This document shows, piece after piece, positions 1-7,074 of a stretch of DNA of 17,174 bases. How positions within the stretch are numbered: the stretch's first letter is position 1; the number at the start of each line of letters is the position of its first letter. The notes under the pieces are model-generated. The model saw only the letters and a list, made by a program, of their open reading frames with translations. It was not told the origin of the DNA and made no database searches. The stretch comes from SIG587 sp045544035 (GTDB lineage Bacteria > Bacillota > Clostridia > Oscillospirales > Acutalibacteraceae), in NCBI GenBank assembly GCA_045544035.1, contig JAZPYE010000004.1, positions 1-17,174 on the forward strand, given 5' to 3'. The position numbers were made by a program, and so were the translations under genes.

Positions 1-347
<347 letters not shown>

Positions 348-409
348 TTAATTTCGATTCCTCTTTATGTTAGTCTTAATCTTTGTTCAGTTTTTAGGGT
401 GCGAACCCA

Positions 410-450
410 AAAAACCTCATTGGTAAATTACCAATGAGGTTTTTATTTTT
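410..450. terminator. Bidirectional intrinsic terminator between rrn operon and rsmA
   Basis: A perfect 17-bp inverted repeat (410-426 with 428-444, core CCTCATTGGTAA) is flanked by A and T tracts, so it can end transcription in both directions. It serves the rRNA operon arriving from the left and rsmA arriving from the right. A small hairpin, GGGT-GCGA-ACCC with a GNRA tetraloop (397-407), lies just before it on the rRNA side. Confidence 0.9.
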
Positions 451-474
451 ATATACATATTTAAAAGAAAACAT

Positions 475-1323
475 TTAAAACAGCTCGTTGTAAAGGTTTG
501 CCAGTTCCTCCATTGTCAGCTGTTCGGAGCGAACGGTAGGGGAAAGACCGAGTTTTTGGAGTGCTTCGCCGATTTTTTCTTTGCTTATGCCAAGGGAATT
601 TGAAACGGTGTTGGAAAGGGTTTTGCGGCGTTGGGCAAAGCAGGCTTTTACGAGCTTAAAGAAATCGGCTTCACACTTTACCTTAACGGGGGGATTTTCT
701 CTGATTTTAAGCCTGATAACAACGCTGTCCACCTTTGGTGGGGGCATAAAGGAATCCCTGCCTACCTCAAACAAAATTTCGCTTTCAGCATAGTAATTAG
801 CAGCTACTGTAACGGCGCCCGATTCTCTGGAGCCGACCATTGCGCAAAGGCGCTGTCCTGCTTCCTTTTGCACCATAACAACAATGCTGTCGAGTGGCAG
901 TTTGGCTTCAAGTAGTCCCATTATAATGGGGGAAGTGATATAGTAAGGCAGGTTGGCGCAGACCACAACGCGGTCGCAATCGGCAAATTTTTCCGATATA
1001 AGCACTTTCAAATCAATTTTCATTGCATCGCCGAAAACAACCTCTGTGTTACTGAATTCGGCAAGAGTTTTTTTGAGAATGGGTTTAAGGCGCTCATCAA
1101 GCTCAATAGAAACAACCTTTTTTGCCACTCTTGCAAGCTCGGCTGTAAGAACACCAATGCCGGGACCAATTTCAAGGGCGCCTGTGTTTTCATCCAGCGC
1201 GGCTGCCGCCATTTCGGGGCAAACGGTGGGGTCAATAATAAAGTTTTGACCCAGCGACTTTTTAAAGGAAAAACCGGCCGAGGTCAGCAATTTTTCAACT
1301 GTATTAAAATCAGCAAGATTCAA
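475..1323 (-). CDS. rsmA: 16S rRNA (adenine1518/1519-N6)-dimethyltransferase RsmA/KsgA
   Basis: RsmA uses S-adenosylmethionine to dimethylate two adjacent adenines in the 3' terminal hairpin of 16S rRNA, a late step in 30S subunit maturation. The 282-residue protein has the family hallmarks. SLGQNF is at 23-28, the SAM-binding motif LEIGPGIG at 50-57, the acidic residue E74 in SIELD, GDA at 98-100, and the target-adenine motif NLPYYIT at 124-130. The C-terminal helical domain includes FAQRRKTLSN. Length is normal. The start is TTG at 1323, supported by an AGGTG site upstream; the next in-frame Met (residue 38) would remove SLGQNF. A promoter lies at 1362-1390. It is convergent with the rRNA operon and shares its terminator. 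Confidence 0.97.
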   Translation of the reverse strand: MNLADFNTVEKLLTSAGFSFKKSLGQNFIIDPTVCPEMAAAALDENTGALEIGPGIGVLTAELARVAKKVVSIELDERLKPILKKTLAEFSNTEVVFGDAMKIDLKVLISEKFADCDRVVVCANLPYYITSPIIMGLLEAKLPLDSIVVMVQKEAGQRLCAMVGSRESGAVTVAANYYAESEILFEVGRDSFMPPPKVDSVVIRLKIRENPPVKVKCEADFFKLVKACFAQRRKTLSNTVSNSLGISKEKIGEALQKLGLSPTVRSEQLTMEELANLYNELF

Positions 1324-1361
1324 TTTTTTTACACCTGCCTTATAGAAAAATTAACAATAGA

Positions 1362-1390
1362 ATTATAGCATATTTCAACTACAGCTTCAA
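1362..1390 (-). promoter_or_regulatory. rsmA promoter
   Basis: On the minus strand, TTGAAG (1385-1390) is followed by a 17-nt spacer and TATAAT (1362-1367). The position gives a leader of roughly 30 nt before the TTG start. Recognised by consensus only. Confidence 0.7.
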
Positions 1391-1411
1391 GTCCATCACT
1401 CTAATATAACT

Positions 1412-1441
1412 AAAAAACAAAGACCGCCAAAAGGCAGTCTT
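1412..1441 (-). terminator. Terminator of tRNA-Thr
   Basis: On the minus strand a 9-bp stem with one G-U pair (AAGACTGCC / GGCGGTCTT, with a TTTT loop) is followed by a T-rich tract. It begins a few bases after the tRNA 3' CCA and precedes the rsmA promoter, so tRNA and rsmA are likely separate units. Confidence 0.8.
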
Positions 1442-1447
1442 CTTTTT

Positions 1448-1523
1448 TGGAGCTGGTGGACGGACTTGAACCCCCGACCTGCTGATTACAAATCAGCTGC
1501 TCTACCAACTGAGCTACACCAGC
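1448..1523 (-). tRNA. tRNA-Thr (anticodon UGU), 3' CCA encoded
   Basis: Read on the minus strand, the acceptor arm GCTGGTG pairs with CACCAGC. The D arm is GCTCAGTTGGTAGAGC, the anticodon stem-loop GCTGA-TTTGTAA-TCAGC gives anticodon TGT, and the T-loop is TTCAAGT. The gene encodes the terminal CCA (1448-1450). The T-stem GGGGG/CCGTC has one G-G mismatch and one G-U pair as read by eye; everything else is canonical. It has its own strong promoter and terminator. Confidence 0.96.
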
Positions 1524-1546
1524 ATATTGAGTTTTCGTGCCTAACT

Positions 1547-1575
1547 ATAATAGCATAAAAAAGGATGTTTGTCAA
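1547..1575 (-). promoter_or_regulatory. Strong promoter of tRNA-Thr
   Basis: A perfect TTGACA (1570-1575) is followed by a 17-nt spacer and TATTAT (1547-1552) on the minus strand. The start would fall about 15-20 nt upstream of the mature tRNA 5' end. Confidence 0.85.
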
Positions 1576-1611
1576 CAATTAAATGCGTGTTAGTTTTGGC
1601 AAATTGCGAAA

Positions 1612-1815
1612 CTAACGATTATCTGTAAGACCTAAAATATAGTCGGTTGAGGTTTTATAAAATTTAGCCAAGGCAATAACAAAACGAGTAGGGATTTCTC
1701 GCTTTCCTGTTTCATAGTTGCTATAAACTCTTTGGTCGATTCCAAGATATGCGCCGATTTCTTTTTGGACTAAATCGGCATCTTCTCTTAAATCTTTAAG
1801 TCTCGGATAATACAT
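1612..1815 (-). CDS. Small Xre-family (HTH_3) transcriptional repressor
   Basis: This is a 67-residue protein made almost entirely of a Cro/C1-type helix-turn-helix, acting as a DNA-binding repressor, probably as a dimer. LKDLREDADLVQKEIGAYLGIDQRVYSNYE covers the helices, and the typical tail GKREIPTRFVIALAKFYKTSTDYILGLTDNR follows. The ATG at 1815 is chosen because GAGGTG (1823-1828) sits 7 nt upstream. A longer reading from a TTG at 1851 would start inside the operator region. It is divergent from the SLOG gene at 1910, with two matching inverted repeats between them, so it very probably regulates itself and that gene. An imperfect hairpin (1589-1616) overlaps its stop codon but has no T tract, so reading through toward the tRNA is possible. 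Confidence 0.92.
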   Translation of the reverse strand: MYYPRLKDLREDADLVQKEIGAYLGIDQRVYSNYETGKREIPTRFVIALAKFYKTSTDYILGLTDNR

Positions 1816-1834
1816 AAACAAACACCTCGTTTTT

Positions 1835-1863
1835 AGTATATGTACTATCAAAAAATAGTATTG
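1835..1863 (-). promoter_or_regulatory. Putative promoter of the Xre repressor gene
   Basis: The minus-strand -10 is TATACT (1835-1840). The -35 is poor (CAATAC at 1858-1863 with a 17-nt spacer, or TCAATA at 18). The spacer contains most of operator 1 (1843-1860), consistent with autorepression. The -10 is convincing and the -35 is not. Confidence 0.5.
1843..1860. promoter_or_regulatory. Operator 1, TACTAT-N6-ATAGTA
   Basis: An 18-bp dyad, TACTAT CAAAAA ATAGTA, sits in the promoter region of the Xre gene. An overlapping dyad TAGTA-TATG-TACTA (1834-1847) adds a further half-site. Its centre is 25 bp from the centre of operator 2. Confidence 0.75.
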
Positions 1864-1889
1864 ATTTTACTATCGGAAGATAGTAAAAT
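1861..1889 (+). promoter_or_regulatory. Promoter of the SLOG gene
   Basis: TTGATT (1861-1866), a 17-nt spacer and TAAAAT (1884-1889) match consensus well. Operator 2 occupies almost the whole spacer, so bound repressor would exclude RNA polymerase. Confidence 0.75.
1865..1888. promoter_or_regulatory. Operator 2, 10-bp perfect inverted repeat
   Basis: TTTTACTATC-GGAA-GATAGTAAAA is a perfect 10-bp dyad with a 4-nt centre. Its core (1868-1885) is the same TACTAT-N6-ATAGTA arrangement as operator 1. A spare ATAGT half-site follows at 1888-1892. Confidence 0.8.
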
Positions 1890-1909
1890 AGTTAAACGGA
1901 GGTGTGAGA

Positions 1910-2278
1910 ATGATAAAACGAGTGGTTGTGGCAGGGTGTAGGGATTATAACAATTATGAACAGGCACGGGAATTTATTAAGATTTGCATAAGCAAAATAA
2001 AGAAGGAAAACGAAATTGTTTTCCTTTCTGGAGATTGTCGCGGCGCCGATGCTTTGGGAATCAGATTTGCAAAAGAAGGCGGGTTTAGAATAGAGCATTA
2101 TCCTGCCGAGTGGCAAAAATATGGAAAAAGCGCAGGGCCTAAACGGAACGAAATTATGGCGCAACGGTGCGATTTTGTTATTTGCTTTTGGGATGGTAAA
2201 AGTAGAGGAACAAGGTCAATGATAGACCTGGCGCAAAAATACAAAAGGGGGATTAGAGTTAAAATGATAAAATGCTAA
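1910..2278 (+). CDS. SLOG-fold protein, DUF2493/YspA-like
   Basis: A 122-residue protein of the SLOG (SMF/DprA-LOG) superfamily, DUF2493/YspA-like branch. These Rossmann-like folds bind nucleotides or nucleotide-derived ligands; the role of this branch is not established. Visible motifs are an N-terminal strand VVVAGCRDY (5-12), the ligand-loop motif SGDCRGAD (40-47), PAEWQKYGKSAGPKRNEIM (65-83), and CFWDGKSRGTRSMI (92-105), where the second Gly/Thr pair closes the binding site. Start ATG 1910 is preferred over GTG 1904 because GGAGGT (1898-1903) is spaced 6 nt from it. It is a single-gene transcript under repressor control, ending in a strong terminator. Family identification is confident; function is unknown. 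A signalling-ligand sensor or a stress/phage-response role are possibilities only. Confidence 0.88.
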   Translation: MIKRVVVAGCRDYNNYEQAREFIKICISKIKKENEIVFLSGDCRGADALGIRFAKEGGFRIEHYPAEWQKYGKSAGPKRNEIMAQRCDFVICFWDGKSRGTRSMIDLAQKYKRGIRVKMIKC

Positions 2279-2280
2279 TA

Positions 2281-2309
2281 AAAAAGCCGTGAAATTCACG
2301 GCTTTTTTA
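2281..2309. terminator. Bidirectional terminator after the SLOG gene
   Basis: The stem AAAAAGCCGTGAA / TTCACGGCTTTTT (13 bp, single-base centre) is flanked by A and T runs. It ends the SLOG transcript and, in the other orientation, can stop leftward transcription of the Gx transporter operon. The remaining 2310-2384 shows no gene. Confidence 0.9.
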
Positions 2310-2384
2310 TTTGTTTCTTCTCATTAAAGCATGTATTAGGTCATAGAGTGATGTGTCGCGGCACTAAATTAAGGCGGGTTTCTT

Positions 2385-2873
2385 TTAAATTATCTTTTTA
2401 AATTTCTTTTCTATCATTCCTGCGGCGAGGCCTGTTAAAATTCCGCAGATTAACCCCGAAAAAATCAGAGGTGCGGTGTAGAAAAGAACACCCTTTGTTG
2501 CTGTTATAATTGCGGCGACAATCAGCTGAATAAGGTTGTGTGTAACCGCTCCCGCAGCGCCGATACCAATGGGGGAAAACAGTTCGGTTTTCTCTGCAAG
2601 ACAGGAAAGGGTGAGTGATAAAACTCCTGCGGTTAAGGAAAAGATAAGTGTGGAGGGGGCGGAAAAAAGCAGGGTGGAGAGCAAAATTCGGGCGATGTTT
2701 ATTAAAAATGCGCCCTTAAAATCTCCTTTAAAAACGAACAGCAGCGCCACACAGTTGGCAAGGCCAAGTTTAATGCCAGGGGCGATGAAATTTAGGGAAT
2801 ACAGGCTTTCCACAAAGGAAAAGATAAGGGCGAGGGCGGTAAAAAAGCCGTAAAAAGAAACTTTTTTTGCCAT
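2385..2873 (-). CDS. Gx transporter family membrane protein (EetB-like; Hpre_diP_synt_I family)
   Basis: A 162-residue integral membrane protein of the family long annotated as heptaprenyl diphosphate synthase component I, now called Gx transporter. The hydrophobic segments are FYGFFTALALIFSFVESL, the IKLGLANCVALLFVF segment, the ARILLSTLLF segment, a long helix around 70-90, the AVTHNLIQLIVAAII segment and a C-terminal LIFSGLICGILTGLAAGMI. The glycine-rich, ECF S-component-like pattern suggests a small-molecule (possibly flavin or quinone-precursor) carrier, but the substrate is not shown by sequence. Its start overlaps the stop of the upstream NusG_II gene by one base (TAATG), implying translational coupling. 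Pairing with NusG_II and the nearby ApbE matches the EetA-EetB-FmnB context of flavin-based extracellular electron transfer. Confidence 0.85.
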   Translation of the reverse strand: MAKKVSFYGFFTALALIFSFVESLYSLNFIAPGIKLGLANCVALLFVFKGDFKGAFLINIARILLSTLLFSAPSTLIFSLTAGVLSLTLSCLAEKTELFSPIGIGAAGAVTHNLIQLIVAAIITATKGVLFYTAPLIFSGLICGILTGLAAGMIEKKFKKII

Positions 2874-3190
2874 TATTCCACCTCCACAACAACGCCGTTT
2901 GGCACGCAGATTATGGCATCGCCCTTAGCCTTTATGGGTGCGTGATGAACGCAGACCTTATCGGGGCAGGTGGCGCTTTCTACGCTTACCTCACAGTTTT
3001 CGATTTTTACAACATTTGTGCCAAGGTCAATTTTCGTATCCCTTTCTAGCGGCAGGCGGTAAAGCTCCTCATTTTTAACGAGGATAACCGCCTCGCTGCC
3101 CGAGGCTGTGTTTAAAAGGGGAAAAAGAAGGGTTAAAATCGCTAAAAGAGCAAGGGCGGCAATGAGAATTATATCGGCTTTTTTTGGCAC
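2873..3190 (-). CDS. NusG domain II-containing protein (EetA-like)
   Basis: A 105-residue protein with one N-terminal membrane anchor (residues 7-27, ILIAALALLAILTLLFPLL) and an extracytoplasmic NusG_II domain. The hallmark CPDKVCVHHAP (75-85) and the ending AIICVPNGVVVEVE are conserved in the family; C75, C80 and C95 are positioned for redox or metal chemistry, but no function is proven. It starts with GTG at 3190, well supported by AGGAGG (3199-3204) spaced 8 nt away. It is first in a two-gene operon with the Gx membrane protein and divergent from the apbE gene with only 48 bp between. The context suggests a flavin/extracellular electron-transfer accessory protein. Confidence 0.88.
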   Translation of the reverse strand: MPKKADIILIAALALLAILTLLFPLLNTASGSEAVILVKNEELYRLPLERDTKIDLGTNVVKIENCEVSVESATCPDKVCVHHAPIKAKGDAIICVPNGVVVEVE

Positions 3191-3203
3191 TTACTTTTCC
3201 TCC

Positions 3204-3232
3204 TTTACAAAAGTTTAAAATAGGGTTAAAAT
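3204..3232 (+). promoter_or_regulatory. apbE promoter predicting a leaderless transcript
   Basis: TTTACA (3204-3209), a 17-nt spacer and TAAAAT (3227-3232) lie immediately before the gene. Transcription would start around 3238-3240, at the A of the ATG itself (3239). No convincing ribosome binding site lies downstream of the -10. The -35 overlaps the ribosome binding site of the divergent gene. Confidence 0.65.
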
Positions 3233-3238
3233 AACATT

Positions 3239-4177
3239 ATGAAAAAGTTTTTATCTGTTCTTATTTCTCTTGTCACCGTGGTCACCCTTTTTGCAGGGTG
3301 CAAGCACAGTGAAAATACTGTTAACCGCCTGCTTTTTGACACCGCCGTAACCTTAACGGCAGAGTGCGAAAGGTCGGTTTTGCTTGAGGCCGTTTCGCTT
3401 TGCGAGCATTATGAAAATCTGCTTTCCCGAACAAAGGAGGAAAGCGATGTTTATAAAATCAATAATACCGAGGGCTTTGTTTCGGTCAGCGAGGAAACGG
3501 CTTTAATTATAAAAACCGCCCTTGAGTTTTGCGAGAAAACGAGCGGGGAATATGATATAACCATAACCCCTGTTTCCTCCCTTTGGGATTTTAACAAGGA
3601 GATTTTGCCCGATGCCGCCGAACTTGCCGAGGCTGTAAAAAAGGTGGATTACAAAAAAATTCAGCTTGAGGGCAACCGCGTTAACGCAAATGGTGCGCAA
3701 ATTGATTTAGGCAGTGTTGCAAAGGGCTACATTGCCGATAAATTACGGGAATTTTTCGAAAACAAGGGTGTAAAAAACGCCATTATTAACCTTGGCGGCA
3801 ATGTTTATGTGCTGGGGGATAAATACACAAAGGTGGGCATACAAAAGCCCTTTGAAAGCGGCACTGTGGGCAGGGTGGAGATGAAAAATTTATCTGCCGT
3901 AACATCGGGCACCTATCAACGGTGTTTTACAAAAGAAAACACCTTTTATCACCATATTTTAGACCCCAAAACAGGGTATCCGAGAAACACCGACCTTGAC
4001 AGCGTTACCGTTATTGGGGAAAATTCAATGTTCTGCGATATTATGTCAACCGTTTGCCTGCTTTCAGGCAGCGAAAAGGCCGAGGAGCTGATTAACGCCG
4101 AGGGGCTTTCCGCCGTTCTTATCTTCAAAAACGGAAAAATTAAGACGGTGGGCGACATAGATTTTAAAGCACACTAA
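3239..4177 (+). CDS. apbE: FAD:protein FMN transferase ApbE, lipoprotein form
   Basis: ApbE transfers FMN from FAD to a Ser/Thr of extracytoplasmic flavoproteins, using Mg2+. The 312-residue protein has a lipoprotein signal, MKKFLSVLISLVTVVTLFAGC, with lipobox LFAGC and the lipidated Cys at 21. The FAD-site motif IDLGSVAKGYIAD (about 157-169) is a variant of the usual DLGGIAKGYAAD. GGNVYVLG, TSGTYQR, HHILDPKTGYP and DIMSTVCLLSG complete the family pattern, the last holding the metal-binding Asp/Thr. Length is typical. A surface-anchored ApbE next to NusG_II and Gx genes resembles FmnB of electron-transfer loci. No FMN-accepting protein is visible in the window. The gene appears monocistronic, with a leaderless start. 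Confidence 0.95.
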   Translation: MKKFLSVLISLVTVVTLFAGCKHSENTVNRLLFDTAVTLTAECERSVLLEAVSLCEHYENLLSRTKEESDVYKINNTEGFVSVSEETALIIKTALEFCEKTSGEYDITITPVSSLWDFNKEILPDAAELAEAVKKVDYKKIQLEGNRVNANGAQIDLGSVAKGYIADKLREFFENKGVKNAIINLGGNVYVLGDKYTKVGIQKPFESGTVGRVEMKNLSAVTSGTYQRCFTKENTFYHHILDPKTGYPRNTDLDSVTVIGENSMFCDIMSTVCLLSGSEKAEELINAEGLSAVLIFKNGKIKTVGDIDFKAH

Positions 4178-4194
4178 AATCATTGTACCATATT

Positions 4195-4229
4195 AAAGTA
4201 TAATTTACAAATTATACTTTATTTTTTTT
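4195..4229 (+). terminator. A/T-rich terminator after apbE
   Basis: A perfect 12-bp stem (4195-4206 with 4209-4220; core AAAGTATAATTT) is followed by ATTTTTTTT. It holds only one G-C pair, so it may be leaky despite the good T tract. A second dyad TTATACC-ATAA-GGTATAA (4228-4245) follows and overlaps a TATAAT upstream of secA. Confidence 0.7.
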
Positions 4230-4293
4230 ATACCATAAGGTATAATTAACATTGTATAATAACATTTAAAACTGACTTGTGAGGTTTATTTAT

Positions 4294-7023
4294 ATGGGTT
4301 TACTCAAAAAACTTTTTGGCAGCTACAGCGAAAAAGAGCTTAAGAGAATTAAGCCACTCCTTGATAAAACTCTTTCCTTTGAGGAGGAATTCGGGGGTCT
4401 TTCCGATGAGCAATTAAAGGCAAAAACAGAGGAATTTAAAAACCGCCTTCAAACGGGCGAGACCCTTGATGACCTTTTGCCCGAGGCCTTTGCGGCGCTA
4501 CGTGAGGCCTCCTCCAGAGTTCTTTCAATGCGCCATTTCCCCGTTCAGATTTTAGGCGGCATTGTGCTGCACCAGGGTAGAATAAGCGAAATGAAAACAG
4601 GTGAGGGTAAAACCCTTGTTGCAACTCTGCCTGCCTATCTTAATGCGCTTTCTGGCAAGGGCGTTCACATCGTTACAGTCAACGATTATCTTGCCCGCCG
4701 AGACTCCGAGTGGATGGGAAAGCTTTACCGCTTTATGGGGCTTTCCGTTGGCCTTATCGTTCACGGTATGACACATGAGGAAAAGAAAGCGGCATACGAT
4801 GCCGACATAACCTACTGCACAAACAACGAACTGGGCTTTGACTACCTTCGTGATAACATGGCAACCTACAAGGAGGAGCGTGTTCAGCGCGGCCATAACT
4901 TTGCCATTGTTGATGAGGTTGACTCCATTTTAATTGATGAGGCGAGAACGCCCCTTATTATTTCAGGCAGGGGAGATAAGTCCACCGATTTATACACCCG
5001 CGCCGACCGCCTTGTTAAAAAATTTAAAATGGTTAAGGTTAAGGAGGTTAACACAAAGCTCTCCGATGCCGAGCAGGATTTTGATGGCGACTATGTTGTT
5101 GATGAAAAGGCAAAAACCGCAACCCTTACCCCCGAGGGCGTTAAAAAGGTTGAGGCATATTTCGAAATTGACAATTTAAACGATGCCGAAAACATTACCA
5201 TTGCTCACCACGTTAACCAGGCTATCCGTGCATACGGCATTATGAAAAGGGATGCCGAGTACATTGTTAAGGATGGGGAAATCATCATTGTTGATGAGTT
5301 TACAGGCCGCCTTATGTACGGCCGCCGTTACAGCGAGGGCTTGCACCAGGCCATTGAGGCAAAGGAAGGGGTTAAGCTTCAGAATGAGTCCAAAACCCTT
5401 GCCACAATAACCTTCCAAAACTTTTTTAGATTATATTCTAAGCTTTCGGGCATGACAGGTACCGCCATGACCGAGGAGATGGAATTCAGAGAAATTTACA
5501 AGCTGGATGTTATTGAAATTCCCACAAATAGGCCCCTTATCAGAAACGATGAAACCGATGTGGTTTACAAAACCGAACGTGCTAAATTTAAGGCGGTTGT
5601 TAATCACATAATCGAGTGCAACAAAAAGGGCCAGCCCGTGCTTGTGGGCACCGTTACCATTGAAAAATCGGAACTGCTCAGCGCTATCCTTAAAAAGGCA
5701 GGCATAAAGCACAACGTGCTCAACGCCAAGCACCACGAAAAAGAAGCCGAAATCATTGCTCAGGCAGGCAAGCCCTATGCCGTTACCATTGCAACCAACA
5801 TGGCAGGCCGTGGTACCGATATAATGCTGGGCGGTAATGCGGAATACCTTGCCAAGGCAGAGCTCCGCCATTTAGGCTACAGCGAAACGGTTATTGCCGA
5901 GGCTACAGGTTACGGCGAAACCGATGAGCCTGAAATCATTAAGGCAAGAGAGGAATTTAGTAGGCTTTTAGCCAAATTTAAGGCTGAAATTGCCCCCGAG
6001 GCTGAGCAGGTCAGAAACGCAGGTGGACTGTGCATTATAGGCACCGAGCGCCACGAATCAAGGCGAATTGACAACCAGCTTCGCGGCCGTGCAGGAAGAC
6101 AGGGTGACCCGGGTGTTACTAGGTTTTATGTTTCCTTTGAGGATGATTTAATGCGCCTTTTCGGCGGCGAGCGTGTTTACAATATGCTTGAAACAATGAA
6201 CCTTGATGAGGACACACCATTCCAAATTGGTATGATGGCGAACACCATTAAAAGCGCTCAGGAAAAGGTGGAGTATCAGCATTTCTCCATTCGTAAAAAC
6301 GTGCTTGAATATGATGATGTTATGAACAAGCAGCGTGAACTTATCTATAACGAGCGCAACAAGGTGCTTGACGGTGAAAACATTAAGGATTCGGTTCTTA
6401 AAATGATTGATGAGCTGGTTGAAAAGCAGTGCGCTCTCTTCCTCAGCGATGATGCCGTTCACGATAACTGGGATTTAGAAGGACTTAAAGATTATTTCCT
6501 TAATTGGATTCTGGATAAGGGCGACCTTAAATTCACACCCAGTGAGCTTGGAGAAACCTCAAAAGAGGAAATTGCCGAGTTTATTAAGTGCAAGGCCCAC
6601 GAAATATATGAAAAAAGAGAAGCCACCTTCGGAGCTCCTTTAATGCGGGAAATTGAGCGTGTTATGCTCCTTCGCAGCGTTGACACCAACTGGATGGACC
6701 ACATTGATGCAATGGATGACCTAAAGCAGGGCATAGGGCTTCGCGCTTACGGTCAGCACAACCCCGTTGTGGAATACAGAAACGAAAGTTACGATATGTT
6801 TTCAGCTATGACCGAGGCCATCAGAGAGCAGACAGCCAAATGGGTGCTCACCGTTCACGTTAACCAGAATGAAAGCGTGAAGCGTGAAAAGGTTGCCGAG
6901 GAAACCGGCACAGGGGATAAGCCCCAAACCGTTAAGGGAAAAGGTGTTGTTAGCAAAAATGCCCTTTGTCCCTGCGGCAGCGGTAAAAAATACAAACGCT
7001 GTTGCGGAAAAGATATAGACTAA
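4294..7023 (+). CDS. secA: Preprotein translocase ATPase SecA
   Basis: SecA is the ATP-driven motor that pushes unfolded secretory proteins through SecYEG. The 909-residue protein has Walker A GEGKT at 103-107, the DEAD-like Walker B DEVD at 207-210 followed by SILIDEARTPLIISG, and the GTATEE-type segment MTGTAMTEE. NBD2 has TNMAGRGTDI and RIDNQLRGRAGRQGDPG. The scaffold region includes YDDVMNKQRELIY and MDHIDAMDDLKQGI. The C-terminal zinc tail CPCGSGKKYKRCC (Cys 892, 894, 903, 904) binds SecB or ribosomes in relatives. ATG 4294 is preferred to an in-frame GTG at 4279, as a GAGG site lies 9 nt upstream and the family starts MGLLKKLFG. TATAAT boxes at 4241 and 4255 have no good -35. It is likely a single-gene unit. 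Confidence 0.99.
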   Translation: MGLLKKLFGSYSEKELKRIKPLLDKTLSFEEEFGGLSDEQLKAKTEEFKNRLQTGETLDDLLPEAFAALREASSRVLSMRHFPVQILGGIVLHQGRISEMKTGEGKTLVATLPAYLNALSGKGVHIVTVNDYLARRDSEWMGKLYRFMGLSVGLIVHGMTHEEKKAAYDADITYCTNNELGFDYLRDNMATYKEERVQRGHNFAIVDEVDSILIDEARTPLIISGRGDKSTDLYTRADRLVKKFKMVKVKEVNTKLSDAEQDFDGDYVVDEKAKTATLTPEGVKKVEAYFEIDNLNDAENITIAHHVNQAIRAYGIMKRDAEYIVKDGEIIIVDEFTGRLMYGRRYSEGLHQAIEAKEGVKLQNESKTLATITFQNFFRLYSKLSGMTGTAMTEEMEFREIYKLDVIEIPTNRPLIRNDETDVVYKTERAKFKAVVNHIIECNKKGQPVLVGTVTIEKSELLSAILKKAGIKHNVLNAKHHEKEAEIIAQAGKPYAVTIATNMAGRGTDIMLGGNAEYLAKAELRHLGYSETVIAEATGYGETDEPEIIKAREEFSRLLAKFKAEIAPEAEQVRNAGGLCIIGTERHESRRIDNQLRGRAGRQGDPGVTRFYVSFEDDLMRLFGGERVYNMLETMNLDEDTPFQIGMMANTIKSAQEKVEYQHFSIRKNVLEYDDVMNKQRELIYNERNKVLDGENIKDSVLKMIDELVEKQCALFLSDDAVHDNWDLEGLKDYFLNWILDKGDLKFTPSELGETSKEEIAEFIKCKAHEIYEKREATFGAPLMREIERVMLLRSVDTNWMDHIDAMDDLKQGIGLRAYGQHNPVVEYRNESYDMFSAMTEAIREQTAKWVLTVHVNQNESVKREKVAEETGTGDKPQTVKGKGVVSKNALCPCGSGKKYKRCCGKDID

Positions 7024-7026
7024 AAG

Positions 7027-7056
7027 AAAAACCTCCGCTTTTAACGGAGGTTTTTT
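7027..7056. terminator. Bidirectional terminator between secA and lipoprotein copy 1
   Basis: An 11-bp stem AAAAACCTCCG / CGGAGGTTTTT (7027-7037 with 7045-7055), flanked by A and T runs, separates two convergent genes and can serve both. Confidence 0.92.
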
Positions 7057-7074
7057 CGATATATTGAGTTAGAT

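Noticed and set aside
391..413. Possible antiterminator: TTTTT-A-GGGT-GCGA-ACCC-A-AAAAA before the rRNA terminator
   Set aside because: It competes with the 17-bp terminator only through its A tract, so it cannot be a serious switch; probably a small 3' processing hairpin.
1589..1616. GTTAGTTT / AAACTAAC hairpin at the end of the Xre gene as a terminator
   Set aside because: No T tract follows in the direction of transcription and the stem interior is mismatched.
1448..1860. tRNA-Thr as an integration site for the Xre/SLOG pair
   Set aside because: The pair lies on the 5' side of the tRNA, there is no integrase and no repeat of the tRNA 3' end; insertion at tRNA genes normally uses the 3' half.
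5431..5871. Long antisense frames within secA (also 4552-4896 and 6148-6462)
   Set aside because: They are shadows of a highly conserved coding sequence, with no ribosome sites and low-complexity, unrecognisable translations.
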